64,000 nucleotides of DNA, from contig OX422183.1 of NCBI GenBank assembly GCA_949130485.1, forward strand, positions 6,600,636 through 6,664,635, in the 5' to 3' direction. A model generated the notes under the pieces. That model did no database searches, had not been told where the DNA came from, and saw only the letters and a program-made list of their open reading frames with translations. Below, one piece after another: positions 48,801 through 61,309 of the stretch; the stretch's first letter is position 1, and every line of letters begins with the position of its first letter. This DNA is from Agelas oroides. Lineage: Eukaryota; Porifera; Demospongiae; Agelasida; Agelasidae. The position numbers and the translations under genes were made by a program.

Positions 48801-51550
48801 GTCAACTGCTGGTAATATGAGTCACCAGGCAGGGTTCAATTTAGGATTTTGAGTTTTGTGGGGAAGCTGTATGAAGCGTTGCCTAGGTGGGGGAATCTCC
48901 TGAAAAAAGATTTTAGGTCCCCAAGATTATTTCTGGTGCAATCTTGAAAGGTAAAATCATGCCTAGAAAAATTTAAGGTAGTGTTTGAAATTGGGGGAGG
49001 GGGAAGCTGGAGTGTTTGGGGGAGAAGCTTCCCTCCCCCTACTGGATTGAACTTTGCCAGGTGCTTTGTTGATTGAAACATTTTCAGTTGGATGTTCAAA
49101 CTGTATTCTAGCCTCACTTTGTGCTGATAATTATTTTTCTTCACTAGAGCACCTTCTAGTATTAATGTTAACATAGCCTCGTTCAAGGTTACAAATCATC
49201 AAACATTGAAAAATACTGCATGCATAGCAAACAGATTTTGATGGGAAAGTCGCTAGATGGGTGGTTCCCAGAATGTCTAATGACAAAATGTCTAACACTT
49301 TGTGCAATTAACAGCAATTAGCCTTTGGAAGGTCAGAGTTGACATCTTCTGACAGGGTCAAATTTGACAGGTCCTGACATCTTCTGACAGGGGCATGTGC
49401 CCCCCCAAGTTTTCATAAATTGTTATATAAATTGCTCACTACTCTATGTGTAGTTTCAAACTGAGTAACTAATAAATTCCATTTTGAGAGATTTGATAGC
49501 ATGTTGCCAGCAAGTTCCTCCTATAAATACAATTCTACAACCTGTCAGGACCTGTCAAACTTGACCCAGTGCCCCCCGGTTCCCCGGTTCCTACGCCTAT
49601 GAGAAAGGTGGACAGAGTCTCTTATGGAATGGGAGCAGATTCACGCTCAACAGGAAAATGGGAAATGGCACGGTCTACTGGAGGTGCTGCAAAAGATCTT
49701 GCCCAGCAAGAATCACAATGCTTGGGGACCAGCTACTGCAACAAACAAATGACCACAATCATCCTGTGAATCTGACAGAATTAAGAGTCGAGCAGATCAA
49801 GAGTAACCTGAGGAAGAGAGCAAGGCTGCAGCTCTAGCCTTTGTGCCACTGGCCTTTGTGAGGGTAGCATGGACAAGCACTGAGGCAGACGCTCCTGGCA
49901 TCCCTGAGGCTGACGAGTTTCTTCACTGCTTCAAAGCAACATGGTTGGACAGCCACTATGCACCGAGAACCTGGAACTATCACCAGCACGAGGGTCCGAG
50001 AACCAACAATCATTTGGAGGGATGGCACAACCGCCTAAAGAGAGCAACGAGAAAAGCACACCCCAACATCTATGAGTTCATAGAGATAATTCAGAGAGAG
50101 CAGGCTGCGACAGAGGTCACAATCCAACAATTAGAAGGAGGAGGCAGGCTACGGGCCAAGAGAAGAAAGGTTGTTCAGCATGAAGAGAACATAAAAAGAC
50201 CCACGGACGATTTCGTGGCAGGAAATAGAACTTTAGAGTCATTTTTGTCTAGCTTTATTTTGTGTGTTGTATCATTTGACTATTATATAGGCACTTTTTA
50301 TTCCTTTTCATGCATAATTTTTATTGTTAATCATATGCACACTGCACTTCATCACTTGTTGTTTTGACATTGGTTGTGGATTTATTGTGAAAACATTCAA
50401 TTAACATTTAATTAACACTTTTAGACATTCTGGGATTAGACATTTTGTCATTAGACATTCTGGGATTAGACATTTTGACATTAGACATTCTGGGAATAAT
50501 TCCGCTAGATAATGGCACCTTCATCTAGCTATACCCTAAATGGACATTGAGTTTGGAAGTTTTAGGAGTGAAAGTTATATGTGAACTAGCCTCGTTCCCA
50601 GGCCCAAAGAGGAGGAAGAGGAGAAAGGGCCTGGTTTCGGCCATTTGCACATGTGCTTAATTATCACTGATTCAAGGCATCTGTTCATCAGTGGGAGAGT
50701 ACTTTCAAAGTCACATGGTAGATTGTATGTGGACCTGATACTCCTGACTCATAATACCAGCATCTGCATATCGTAAATGTGCCGTAAGCATAGTGTAATG
50801 TAGAGAGGCTTAGTAGTCACATTGTATTGTCATAGCCACATGTAAATAATGTCAAATGCATGTCATGGTTTTGGCTCCCGGAAGTCCCCCACAAGTCAGT
50901 AGGCACAAATGATCTTCATCGCTGCTGAGTAAGCAGTTATCCTAGATAATAACCCTACTAAGCAGCGAGTGACTTCTCCGTGAATATCCCATAGCTCATG
51001 ATTTGCTTGTGGATAGCACTACCAAGAAAGCGAGTGAGTTTGGCATGAGCATCCAACTCAGCTTTCATTGCTCGTTAGCTTGGCGATCGTAGATAACACT
51101 ATTTGAAACAAGTGAGCATAATCCAGCGGAAGCCAGATTGATTTCCTACCGTTCTATTAGAATAATGACGGTAACAACAATCGAAACAAGTGAGCATATT
51201 TGTGCCCTTTGACCTGTAAATCCTGGTGAGAACACTGAATATATAACCATGTGTTAGACTGCCATGCTTATAAAACATATCACTGCTTTCTGAAGATGCA
51301 TGACTACACCACATGACTATACAGTCCAAATTGGTCTCACCAAGATCATTCACTGACTTTTCTTCTTTTTCTATAATTATATATTGCAATTAACATACCT
51401 TATTAGATTTACATCTATGTGGTTCTCACTCAATGATTTTGCTGAATTGTAAACTACTACTTTCCTTTTCTGCAGGAACAGTACCGTTTCATATTTGATC
51501 TGATGCTGTTGTTCCTTGAGTCATTCAACATCTACTCAAATTTCAAGTAA
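36888..51550 (+). CDS. Gene E: complete receptor protein tyrosine phosphatase with FN3 ectodomain, cytoplasmic Ig-like domain, D1 and D2
   Basis: Exons: 36888-36978 (signal peptide; ATG at 36888 or 36894), 37061-37381 (FN3-1), 37448-37540 (FN3-2 reduced to 31 codons in frame), 37596-37877, 37934-38207, 38769-39047 (FN3-3, -4, -5), 39184-39307 (transmembrane), 39782-40158 (three tyrosine repeats), 40273-40662 (Ig-like), 40744-40834, 41038-41125, 41218-41347, 41489-41525, 41599-41813, 42910-43070, 43179-43314, 43925-44074 (D1), 44667-44760, 44939-45003, 45157-45291, 45359-45496, 46486-46637, 48123-48258, 51476-51550 (D2). About 1,340 residues. D1 has [31 protein letters not shown] and QNSDQYVF, so it should dephosphorylate phosphotyrosine inside the membrane. 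D2 has CWTPGG and [11 protein letters not shown]: dead. Two lesions are visible: +4 bp in FN3-4 (near 38085) and one extra base near 40561 after the Ig domain. An exon like 43925 is duplicated at 43768. Confidence 0.85.
39782..40158 (+). other. Cytoplasmic exon with three tyrosine repeats (gene E)
   Basis: One exon directly after the transmembrane exon encodes three ~42-residue units, each ending [18 protein letters not shown] or SIDNICYEK, preceded by K(E)EQD. The regular NxCY(D/E)K tyrosines could be phosphorylation sites for SH2/PTB partners, or self-substrates of D1 (inference). Confidence 0.85.
40273..40662 (+). other. Cytoplasmic Ig-like (I-set) domain exon without the disulfide (gene E)
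   Basis: The exon encodes an I-set pattern: [60 protein letters not shown]. The core Trp and the DxGxY-like HAGTY are present; the B-strand Cys is Val (LIVKV) and the F-strand Cys is Phe (YTFTV). It sits between the transmembrane exon and D1, so it is predicted inside the cell, where a disulfide would not form. The exon then runs, after a single-base frame shift near 40561, into [17 protein letters not shown], the linker to D1. Confidence 0.82.
43768..44074 (+). other. Tandem duplicate exons encoding the end of D1
   Basis: Exon a (43768-43884) and exon b (43925-44074) encode the same [20 protein letters not shown] start and both follow a good acceptor in phase 0. Exon b continues through a donor at 44075 into D2. 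Exon a ends in an in-frame stop (ELKQSYE then TAA at 43882-43884). Choice of exon a would give a receptor ending after D1; exon b gives the D1-D2 form. No AATAAA is seen behind exon a. Confidence 0.78.
45853..46323. mobile_element. MITE with 5-bp target duplication in gene E intron
   Basis: Ends CAGTGGCATAGGAACTG and GCTTCCTACGCCTATG, flanked by GCATG on both sides (45848-45852 and 46324-46328). Orthologous to 534-1009. Confidence 0.8.
46757..47100. mobile_element. 344-bp MITE, right copy only, TGTCT target duplication
   Basis: Begins CATAGACGTCGCACCC and ends TTCCGACACCTATG, flanked by TGTCT (46752-46756 and 47101-47105). The left copy keeps the empty site with a single TGTCT in GGATGTCTCC near 1425. 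Inside is the GGGGGGGCATGCCCCCCC palindrome shared with the element at 58046. Inserted after the duplication. Confidence 0.88.
47471..47896. mobile_element. MITE of the TAGCCTCGTTCCCAGGC family with poly-G tract, right copy
   Basis: Same insertion as 1793-2192. The G tract at 47596-47612 is longer than in the left copy. Confidence 0.7.
49260..50502 (+). mobile_element. MULE, internally deleted, right copy
   Basis: Same insertion as 3728-5091, with target duplication CGCTAGAT(G/A) at 49251-49259 and 50503-50511. A frame at 49843-50367 covers the transposase C-terminus ([26 protein letters not shown]). A ~170-bp internal stretch (49391-49566) is inverted relative to the left copy. Confidence 0.85.
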
Positions 51551-52112
51551 CTTTTAACATCACAATAAAGTAACTTTCTAAAGTCATGCACATTCACAGA
51601 AATTGAACTTGGCTGGTAAATCACAAATACCTACTCGCTCCAGATTTTGATTATATAAGACTATGTATGCACTGCTGATTCTTATTAAGTAGCTTACTTG
51701 TGTACTTAGTACTTGTGTTTTGTTTATGAAAGTGACTTGCATTGAGATTTTCAGCTTCACTGTATACCACTGTAAACATGTTACTGTGAAAGCAGATCAG
51801 TCATCTCTAAAAAGGCATAGCTAAACTAAACAAATTCAAATTATAGAAATCAGCTATCAGTGCATGAATTAAAATATGCTTTATGAGAAATATGCAACTA
51901 CTGAAAGCTAGTGGTAGTGTTGGCAGCCATCTCATAATTATGTACACAACACTACATAGCCAGAACAAGTCCCAGGTAACACCTGATGGCAGAGCCAGAG
52001 CCCCTCTCCTCCTTGCAGCTGGCTAGGCTGACACCCCTCGTGTCCAGAGTCTGTGGGATGTAAGGCAGGAACAGAGCGCCCCCTAGACCATATCGAGCAG
52101 CCAACTTGCATG

Positions 52113-52834
52113 TGCTATCTCCTACCTCAGTATACATTTGGGAGGCTCCATGACATGCACGTATAAAGCAATACCACACTCGTCTAGTTATATAGGCATG
52201 CGGGGCCTATGTTCCTGATCGAGGGCACGTTGGATACAAATCATCAGGGGTATACATACAAGGCAGTGGACTAGTTCAGCTCCCAGCTGCTTCAACACCA
52301 CCCAGGTGACCTATAGCTACCATCCTGAGGGAAGTGATGAGTCCTTCCTGCAGCTCAGTGACCCAGCAGTATAACTGAGGCCATCCTCACTGGCCTCCAG
52401 AACAACATAATTATGCTACACCATCGCTCTGGTGCCACTGCTGGAGAGCACATGTACAGGAGAGAATTTGTGTTGTAAGGACAGTGGTTCCACAACAAGT
52501 TGCATGTATTTCCAGTATTGTTTTAGTTACTAAAGCTAATATATTATTTTTGAAGACATGTTTTATTATTAAATAATTAGCATGAGTATACATAAAGTCA
52601 TTCTTCAACTGCACAGATCCACCATCCCCAGTTGGAGTGAGAGCTGAAGGCACTTCAGACAACACAAGTTGTCATGGCAGTGGTCACGTCAGGGTGTGCC
52701 CATGTGTTTTGATTTTGTTAGAGTTCACTATACCGACCTGAGGGAGGCTCTCTGATGATGTACACAGTGGACAATACAACAGCAACCAGTGCCATCTTGC
52801 GCAACCTGCAGTGTAACACAAAGTACACTGTCTG
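52113..52834 (+). pseudogene. Scrambled FN3 exon remnants, right copy
   Basis: Same 4-3-2 order of decayed FN3 exons as at 6838-7595, with a few further small deletions (for example near 52386 and 52434). Confidence 0.8.
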
Positions 52835-52997
52835 AGCTCGATCGTCGTGCGGACATGCCATCAGAATTCCCACAGCGGTCGACCTCGTTAACGCCGAATC
52901 GAACATTTCACCTGATGTTTAACTCATGAACACAAACATCTTCCCTGTCACTTATTATTTTTATCTGTCCATCATGACTTTTGTTTTATATCTGTTC

Positions 52998-55698
52998 CTC
53001 CAGTTGTATTTTCACTTGGACCTCATAAAATCATTGCTATTCTATTGGATACCATTGAGTCGGTGAAGAATTTTAGTTGGGAGAGAGTTCTTGCAGAGCA
53101 TGATGCCAACACTCATGCATCTTCTGATGAAGCTGGTCACCAACCAAGCCTTTGCTGTGCTTGCTTGCATCACAACTGTTGAAACAACGGCATCCAGCAC
53201 TTGGTTTAGTTCAGAGAGCCATGTCTGTGTTACTGTATGGGAATGGAACCAACAAGCAAGTGAGAACTTGAGTGTTATTTACACATACAGATGTTTACGT
53301 TTCATCATGAATGTGTTGATTGTATAGGTGTAAAGGTGCCTGCAGCCCCTGATGGTGTGTATGTCCTAGGAGGGTACACTCAAGATAATTGACAGGTTGT
53401 GTGAGGACCACGATATTTAGGTTCTCTTCTGCGGCGATGAGCTGAAGAGCAAGCTAAATGAAAGGGAGAGCGCTGTAAGTCCTGATCTGCACTGCATGCA
53501 AAAGCTCGTATATGATTACAGTAGTCTATTCTTGTTCAACAGGCGACTCATACCCCTACGTGCACATGGCTCATTGATGGCAACAGATTCAGATGACCAG
53601 TCTGGAGTGGCTTCAGCTATATCAGCTCCTGAATACAGTCCCCTGTTAGTGTCCAGTGACAGTAGTGAAGCACCGCATGATGACATCGAGCATGACTCAG
53701 ATGGGACAGAGTCCTCTTGCAGTGAAGAGGAGCGAAGTGACCCTCTCGGTTAGTGTTTTCACATTGAGACTGTTGTAATAAATTAGGTGTAGGTGTATCA
53801 GCTGTGTTATCATCACTTTCTCTGTACTATTTCAGTAGAAGAAAGCAACGGCTCTCAAGAATGGCAGACACCATGGTGCGGGTTTAAGACTGTCGGTGAC
53901 AATATTGACAAGAATGTCCGACCTTCCCATCAACAACTAGATCACCAGACACAGTCTCTGCATTACTTCCACTCATTTGCCGTCCGTGACCACATTGACC
54001 TGTCTGCATATACTCAGATCAGCCTCCGACAATACCACATATGATTGATGCTACCACAAACACTCATAATGCTAGTGATTTGGCCAGTTTTCAGATGGAG
54101 TGTGAGATACTGGTGTCAAGGTGAGATAGTATACAATACTGTTCCTTCAAGATCATTATTAGCTACTTTTATTTATGCATCTCCATAGAATTCTTGCTCA
54201 ACACATGCCCGAATTCAAGAATCAAGCCAAAGATGTGGTCTGGCACATTCCAAACAAGTATACACAACAAATGGCACAAAAGTCTGCAGTGGTAAGCTTT
54301 AAATTTTTTTGTGAAGGTTATTGTTCTGGTATTTATCGTTCTTTTCACAAGACAAGCAATGCTCTGACTGCTACCTTGCAGTCTTCAACTGCAAAGTGTG
54401 AGATATCAGTTGAAGCATTACATACTATAGGCTTGTACCCAGCCCATTCATCAAAATACATTTCTCCCATGAACAGCCTGGGTACGAGTCTACTTACATA
54501 ATGACATAAGAAATCTGATAAACCTTATTGGCATAATTTTTATTACCATTATTGCATTTGACAGTGGCTCGAGTTGCTGGAGTCCAAGACCTCCGCAAAG
54601 GTCATGAAATGGCACTGGAACGTTTGGAAGGTCTCACCCCAGTGGTGGAGGACTGGCACACAAGAGTAATTCTCTTGGAGGTACGTAAAACAAAAAACAA
54701 ATGGTACACAGTTGGTGACATAATTAGGCTTGTTTTTGTATTGTTCTATCTGTACATTAACACGATCACAGAATAAAGTGATGTACTTGATTATCACTCA
54801 ACACTGTTCTTATTTATAGGTAATATGGAAGCAACTATATTCAAGCAAGTCTGCAATGGACAAGGGGACAATGTACCAACTTAAAAATCTGATCAACCGA
54901 TCTGTGCCATCTGACCCTAGCAACAATGTGAAGGCAGCTGAGGATTTTCTACTGCTCCTCGTCCATGCTCACATCATAGTGGCTGCTCGGGTTCTGTACA
55001 CACTGATCAATCCTACTTCAGTCTTGTATTTGGCAAAGTCACTTGTTGCCACATATCTTAGGATGGTGTCCATGCATATGCTCTCGATTTTTGTCTCTCG
55101 GGCTCCTCTGGGTTGCGTTTCACAATGCTATCAAGGAAGGTGATGGTAGTCGACTTGTACTTCATTGGAAGTTACTTTTAGTAGATTTCAAAAGTGCTAA
55201 CCGGCCGAACTATGGGAAAGAAGCAGTGAAACTCCTTATCCAACAGAAATACATCCTATCTGAACGAAAGTGTATGGAACTCGTGGTCACGAACTGTCAA
55301 CACAAAGGGCCGCATTGGGTGTAACATTCCATGTGATCTCCACATGGAACACTTAAATCGAAGACTCAAAACTGTACTTCGTAACTTGGGATCCAATGTC
55401 AACCCAACATCCATTTCTAGGGCTGGAAAGTCACTCGAAGTAGTGCATCATGTGCATGTGTGAAATATTTGAGGAGGAAACATCTGGGATAACCACCACA
55501 GAATACCACCCATATTCAGACTTTGGAAAGGACCTTGAGAAGGTGCTACAAGCACTTGAAGAAGTAAAGGTCTTTGTCCCTCAAACAAATCGCTGCCACC
55601 CAACATTCCCACAGCTCAAACAAGTACTTTTTGAAAAATTACCACACAAAGACCTAGTTAAGAAAGTTAAAGCCACTATTGACAACATTCTGTATTAA
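52998..55698 (+). pseudogene. DUF6589-family gene, right copy, broken
   Basis: Same exons as the left copy: acidic exon to 53752, VGDNIDKNVRP exon from 53836, KDVVWHIPNK exon from 54188, last exon from 54820, stop 55696-55698. A deletion of about 200 bp near 54560 removes the GVVLQNENKLDEM to LLGGDQ segment that the left copy keeps, and further frameshifts lie near 55090, 55300 and 55450. Confidence 0.8.
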
Positions 55699-55716
55699 TG
55701 TTACTGTTTGCTTATG

Positions 55717-56463
55717 TTAAACTTTAATGAATAAAGGCAACATCAACTGGGCAACACATAGTACATGTGCAAACTCGAACACAAATATCACAACATTGAT
55801 ACTTTCATCAGCATATAAAAGGAAGTCTTCTAGCAACAATGCACGTCTGCCCACAGAATTGTTCTCAACATATCTTCTCATTCTTTGACTTGTATGCTTT
55901 CCTATCTTGCCCTGGTGAAGAACAGCTTCTGCCTGTAAACCATCACGCCCAGCTCTGCCTGTCTCTTGGACATATTGTTCAATGTCACTGGGAACCCCCC
56001 AATGTACAATGGCACAAATATCTTGACAATCAACACCCATGCCAAAGGCAGTTGTGGCGATCAAAAGCCTTAGAGTGCTGTTCGGATTGGTGAAAGAATT
56101 GAGAACTTTTTCTCTCATTGGTATAGTTGAAACCCTTGTGTAAAGATCAACTAACCTGAACTGGTGGAGGTCAGGGTAGTCTGGAGGGTGGGTAAATGAC
56201 CCACCCAACTTTTTTCGAATTGTCAGGTAAAGTTGGGAACAGTCAGTATATTTCTGACAGAAGATCACAGTTCTGGGATAAGCAATACCTAGTCGTCTGA
56301 GGTCAGTGGTGAGACTGTTGGTAAAATCTTCCAGGTTCTGCAGGGGCTGAATTTTGTATATAATATTCGGCCGGCTAGGAAGTAGTGCAACAACTACCAC
56401 ATCTTTCAGAGACAAGCATTGCGACACAACCTGTAGAGTCTCCTGAGTGGCGGTTGCTATGTG
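55717..56463 (-). pseudogene. RecQ-like helicase C-terminal lobe, right copy
   Basis: The frame is open over 236 codons, from LSLKDVVVVALLPSRPNI through FCQKYTDC, LLIATTAFGMGVDCQDI and QETGRAGRDG to the stop at 55717. This copy keeps the frame that the left copy has lost near 10950. The N-terminal ATPase lobe is absent here too, so no helicase activity is expected. Convergent with the DUF6589 copy, 18 bp apart. Confidence 0.83.
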
Positions 56464-56952
56464 GTGTTCGCTTCTCCCCTGATGAGATCATGACAGATTT
56501 TGAGTTGGCCCTGGTTCAATCACTGGAACTTGAATTTCCAGGAGCACGTATCCATGGGTGCTACTTCCATTTTTCCCAATGCCTGTGGAGGAAAGTGCAG
56601 AGACTTGGCTTGGTTGAAGAATACAAGGAGGATGCAGCAATCAGGCATTTCATACAAAAGAGTGCAGCTATTGCCTTGCCTTGAAGAGTTGGAGAGATAC
56701 GCTGCCTACTTTGATGAAACAGATGAGCTGGCTAATGGAGACAGGGACATTGACTCATACATTTCAGCAATTAGACACTGTGTTGTTTCCTTTGATTTTA
56801 GCTAATATGTTTCTTGTTACACTGTTATATACCCAATAATAAAGTCTATTAATAGCTACAATGTACATTTCTTTAATTGACACTCACTTAGCACCTCATT
56901 AGACATTTTGGGATTAGACATTTTGACTATTAGACATTCTGGGAATGATTCC
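56464..56952 (+). mobile_element. MULE transposase fragment and right end, right copy
   Basis: Encodes DEIMTDFELALVQSLE and HGCYFHFSQCLWRKVQ, then jumps by a ~230-bp deletion to the DELANGDRDIDSYI end. It ends with the TTAGACATTCTGGGAA terminal repeat. The deletion removes the NNHLEG block present in the left copy. Confidence 0.78.
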
Positions 56953-58045
56953 TCGGTTCAGTCGCTTCTCTAGCTACAGAAACTACAGGTGGGGAGATTC
57001 TAGTAGCATTTTGGCCCAAACATGGCCTCAGAAGTGATCTCAGAGTGCCTAATTTTAAAAATGTTTCCTGGGGGAGCATGCCTCCACATCCCCCTAGCTT
57101 ATTCACACTTAAGCGCACACAATGGCCATACCAGTCTAAAATAGATGGCTCCGGCCCTGTATACAACTCTACAGTTCAGTGGAGCTTGTTAAAAATGCTT
57201 TTTGTGCATTGAAATTAGAGTCCAATACTCCAGTCCAGTAGTCCAGTCCAGTGATTACAGATGCCCATTAGGGGCTCTGGGGGCATGCTCCCCCACAAAA
57301 TTCTTTACAATTGGAGGATCTGAGACCTTGACATTGTGACCACACGTACGCTCGTGTACCCCCTGCCGGTACTATCCTCGTGATATGGGCCCCCCAAATT
57401 TGCAACCCCTGGGTTCCATATCTCCAGAGGCCTAGTGTTATGGGGCCTTGGGCCTTTTCTTAACTACCGAGACCATCGTTAACGTTTGATGTTGTGATGA
57501 TATAGCCAATTTGAACATCCACCAGTGATCTTCAGTAACACGTAGTACCATGGTAGTACATGCTATTAATGTAACCTGTACTTACACACATGAAATCCTG
57601 TTACAAGTGGCTATGAAGAGTATACAAGCATGATATCCACTTGAACAGCACATCTGTTACAATATGCAACAGACCTGCATGCAGACTAACAAACGTACCC
57701 GTTCTTTACCCAGGGAAGTATGGTGCTATTCACTCGGTGATTATGCAAAAGCCTGCGATATGATTGATAATATTGATTGGGATTGCTTGCTTTGCAGGCT
57801 CGATATTGACCAAAGCTGGACAAGATGGGATAATATGTTCTATAGTGTAATCAGTGAATGTGTCCCCAAGAAGATCCTGCCTTCCAGAAAACATCTCCCT
57901 TGGATCAGCCCTAGCATCTGTAAAGCCATGAAGATGAGAAATTCTTTGCTCAAAGCCTATAAGTCCACTGGTAACCAATACAAACTTCTGAAATACAAAC
58001 GCTGCAGAAACAGAATTATAACTGAACTCAGAAAGGCAAAGTTTA

Positions 58046-58643
58046 CAGGCCCGTAGCCAGGATTTTTAGAAGGGGGGTTACATGGATGTCTGATTTGCAT
58101 AAGTATGCAAGACTAGTGGGGTCTGGGGGCATGCTCCCCCAGGAAATTTTTAGATATTAAATGCTCTGAGATTGCTTCTGAGGCCATTTTTAGACAGAAG
58201 CAGAGCCGTAGTAGCTACATGGCTCGCGGAGTAATTTTGGCTGTCCATGTATGCATTTACTATATAAGCCAGCTGACTTCGAATTTACACGGGAGAAGGT
58301 ACTGAGGTTGGCAGAACAGCAAGTGCATGGGGTGACATCACTAGAAGGGCAACTCTCGAGCGCCTGAACTAGCGATTTATTTACGCACGTATTTACGCGC
58401 GTCCTTTCATCGCAGCGGCGTAAACAGCTTTGACCTCCAAAAGATTGTATATACTCCTCTAAATTAAGTATCCTACTGTTTGAAAGTGGTCCACTAGTCT
58501 CGCTGCAATTGAGAATCACCGCTGTCGAAACGAGTCTGGTTGCAGCTACAGTATGCCGTTCGTTCATGGAAGACCAGCGCGGAACGCGCGTGTAAAGGGG
58601 GGTTCGAGCGAACCCCCTCGAACCCCCCCTGCCTACGGGCCTG
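58046..58643. mobile_element. 598-bp DNA transposon, right copy only, GTTTA target duplication
   Basis: Ends CAGGCCCGTAGCCAGG and CCTGCCTACGGGCCTG are inverted repeats (15 of 16). Flanked by GTTTA (58041-58045 and 58644-58648); the left copy has the empty site AAAGTTTAATTATTTT near 13203. The interior carries GGGGGCATGCTCCCCC. The 5-bp duplication and CAGG..GTAG ends suggest a hAT5-like element (inference). Confidence 0.9.
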
Positions 58644-60266
58644 GTTTAATTATTTTAAGAAGATTCAAACTTCCGATCCAAAAACCTTCTGGAGACTTAT
58701 TAAAGTGCTCACTAGGAAGACATCCTCCATTCCAACACTCTGTGCATCTGACTCCCGTCTAGTCCACGACGATGCAGTCAAAGCCAACATTCTTAACAAC
58801 CAGTTCTCCAAGAATTTCATCTATTCCTTCACACCAGCTGATCTTTGTATGGAATATCTCTTCCCAGATGAATTTCTTTGTACTGAGGAGCTGGTACTAA
58901 ATCTCATTTCTTCTCTCGATGTCAAATGAGGAATTCTATAAGAAACAAGGATTCCCATATGGTCAGAGTCTGAAAGCGGGGCAATGGTATTACATGAGAT
59001 GAAGTTGGACAGGCATGAAATGAAGACAAGACTAATCATGGAATGAACACCAACATGGCTAAAGTGGGTGGGTTCAGAGACAACTTGAGTCAGTACAAGC
59101 TCATCATAACATAGGCCACTGGAGCGGATGCAATTTCAGCTAAGATGCTAAAAGCCACTGCCCCTTCTATAGTACCTAGTGTGACAAAGATCTTCAACTT
59201 GTCCCTGACTACTGGTAGATTCCCTGCGGCTTGGAAATTTGCCAGAATTGTACCCATTCCTAAAGCAGGTGACCTCACAAACCCTTCAAATTACAGACCC
59301 ATTTCAATACTCCCAATCTTAAGTAAACTCTTGGAAAAAAAAAAAACCTTCTGTCTCACCATCTGCACACTAACTGTCCACTCTCTCCTTACCAGTGGGG
59401 TTTCATTGAAGGAAAGTCAACAACCTCTGCACTTCTTTCCTTTACTCATGACTGTCATAAGGCACTTGATTCTAGTCAAGAAGTTTGCACCGTCCCACAC
59501 CTACCTTTACTTTACAAACTTTCTTGTCTCCAAGTCCCCCCCCCCCCCTTTCTTCTAGGATGGATACATGACTATTTGTCGAACAGGTCCCAGGGAGTGG
59601 TCCTGGGTACGTAGCACAACATCAAACACACTTCCTGTTGTGTCAGGTGTCCCACAAGGATCGGTGTTGGGACCATTGTTGTTTCTGATATACATCGACC
59701 AGGTTGCAAGCTCTGTGACCCATAGCAACATCACCATGTACGCAGATGACATTGCTATGTACAAGATCATCTCTAACCCCAGTGATTACAGGAAGATATC
59801 CTGTCACTCTGCTCCTGGATTGCCAACAATTACCTAACTCTAAATTCCCAGAAGTGCCGTTACATGATTTTCACCAGAAAACACTAGCCAACACTTCCAA
59901 CTAGCGACCTCTATGTGAATAACCATCATGCACTTGTCAAAACCGATCATTATAAATACTTTGGTCTCAATCTCTCCCCTGATCTGTCATGGTCTCACCA
60001 CATTGATCTTATATGCACGAAGACCAGGAAGTTGGTCGGTATGCTCTACAGAAACCGTTTTATAAATACTCTAGTTCTCCCACACTGTTAAAACTATATA
60101 AGGCCCTAATAAGGCCCCACCTTGAGTATGCTGGTGCTGTATGGGACCCCTGACATTGTTGCTGCATGTTGAAAATGTTCAAAAGTTTGCCCTACGGGTC
60201 TGCTCCAAGCAGTGGAACTCTAGTTATGATGCTCTACTGAATGCCCTTACTGTACCAACCTTAATT

Positions 60267-60794
60267 CAGTGGCGTAGGAACCGTAGCGGCCGTAGCGGCT
60301 TTGGCCGCTACACTTTTTAGGCCGTAAATTAATATTCATAACCGGCCAAGTTAGCTCAAGGTAGCCTCGTTCTCTGGGAGCGAGGCTAAGGTCAAGCAGC
60401 CTCTTCGTTGCATCAGTCTCATGCAGTTACACATGCGTACATTTCCGATTAAAGTACACTATAAGGTGATCGAAATCTTGGCAGTGAGATGGCTCGGAAC
60501 GAAGCTAATGCAGATTCTCAAAGAGACTACTAGTATACTACCAGCGACGAAAGCTAGCCGGGCGGTCTCCTGGGAACGACGACGAAGTCGGTATAATCTT
60601 AAGCTGAGTATTGTACTGGAGGGTTGGTAAGGTCTGAGAACGAGGCTAGAATATTATACACCGTTGAAAAAATTTGCAGTCTAAAGGTGCACACTTTGAA
60701 AAAATTCGCCGCCGCGCCTAGCGCGGCGAAATTAGCAGCGCTACGGGTGGCTCAGCATGGCCTCTACACTTCGAATTTGCTTCCTACGCCTATG
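60267..60794. mobile_element. MITE, right copy only, third member of the CAGTGGCGTAGG family
   Basis: Ends CAGTGGCGTAGGAACCGTAG and GCTTCCTACGCCTATG; CTTA occurs on both sides. The left copy shows the uninterrupted LINE sequence at about 14540 (CCAACCTTATCTAGC). It closely resembles 534-1009 and 45853-46323. Confidence 0.82.
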
Positions 60795-61309
60795 CTTATC
60801 CAGCAGGAGGAAAACTCAAAAGCTTTGTACACTTTTCAGTATTCTTACTGGTAAGCTGTCTTCTCCCCACTGCCCCACTCCCAGGAATACTCCCTATTCA
60901 AGCCGTCATCTAAACAGTGTGCAACTGACCATCCCTCACTGTCGTACTAATTCTTACAAACATTCCTTCTTTGTCTATACACCCAAGTTATGGAATGACC
61001 TACCTTTCGATGTGGCTGCCATCAACTCTGTGACTGTTTTGAAACATAAACTGATCAATGCTCAGCTGTAGTTAATAACAATACTAATCTATTGATGTAT
61101 TGTTATGTCACATTTGGTCACAAGATTTATATTAGCTATTATATAGCTATCTTCTTGTACGACCTGTGCCGTTGCACAAATTTATTGCTATAGAAAAAAA
61201 TTTAAATGAGCTGCGCTAAATTCCTGTTACAGGTCGTATAGTGCACGGACCTTAATTAACTTGGCAGTAACAGATTACGCACAGATGCCGTCACAAAATT
61301 TGTTGTGTA

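Larger units (their letters stand above)
57664..61080 (+). mobile_element. Non-LTR retrotransposon remnant, right copy, with two nested insertions
   Basis: More of the ORF2 survives here than in the left copy: PSRKHLPWISPSICKAMK, DPKTFWRLIKVL (58680), KMLKATAPSIV and FARIVPIPKAGDLTNPSNYR PISIL (59145-59330, first RT motifs), SGVPQGSVLGPLLFLIYID and MYADDIAMYK (59640-59765, intact YADD), and WNDLPFDVAAINS at the end (stop 61074-61076). Frameshifts and the MITEs at 58046 and 60267 interrupt it. The motif order fits the CR1/Jockey group. Confidence 0.84.

Noticed and set aside
58190..58567. 125-codon minus-strand frame inside the 598-bp element
   Set aside because: It lies in a non-autonomous insertion absent from the other copy, with no transposase motifs.
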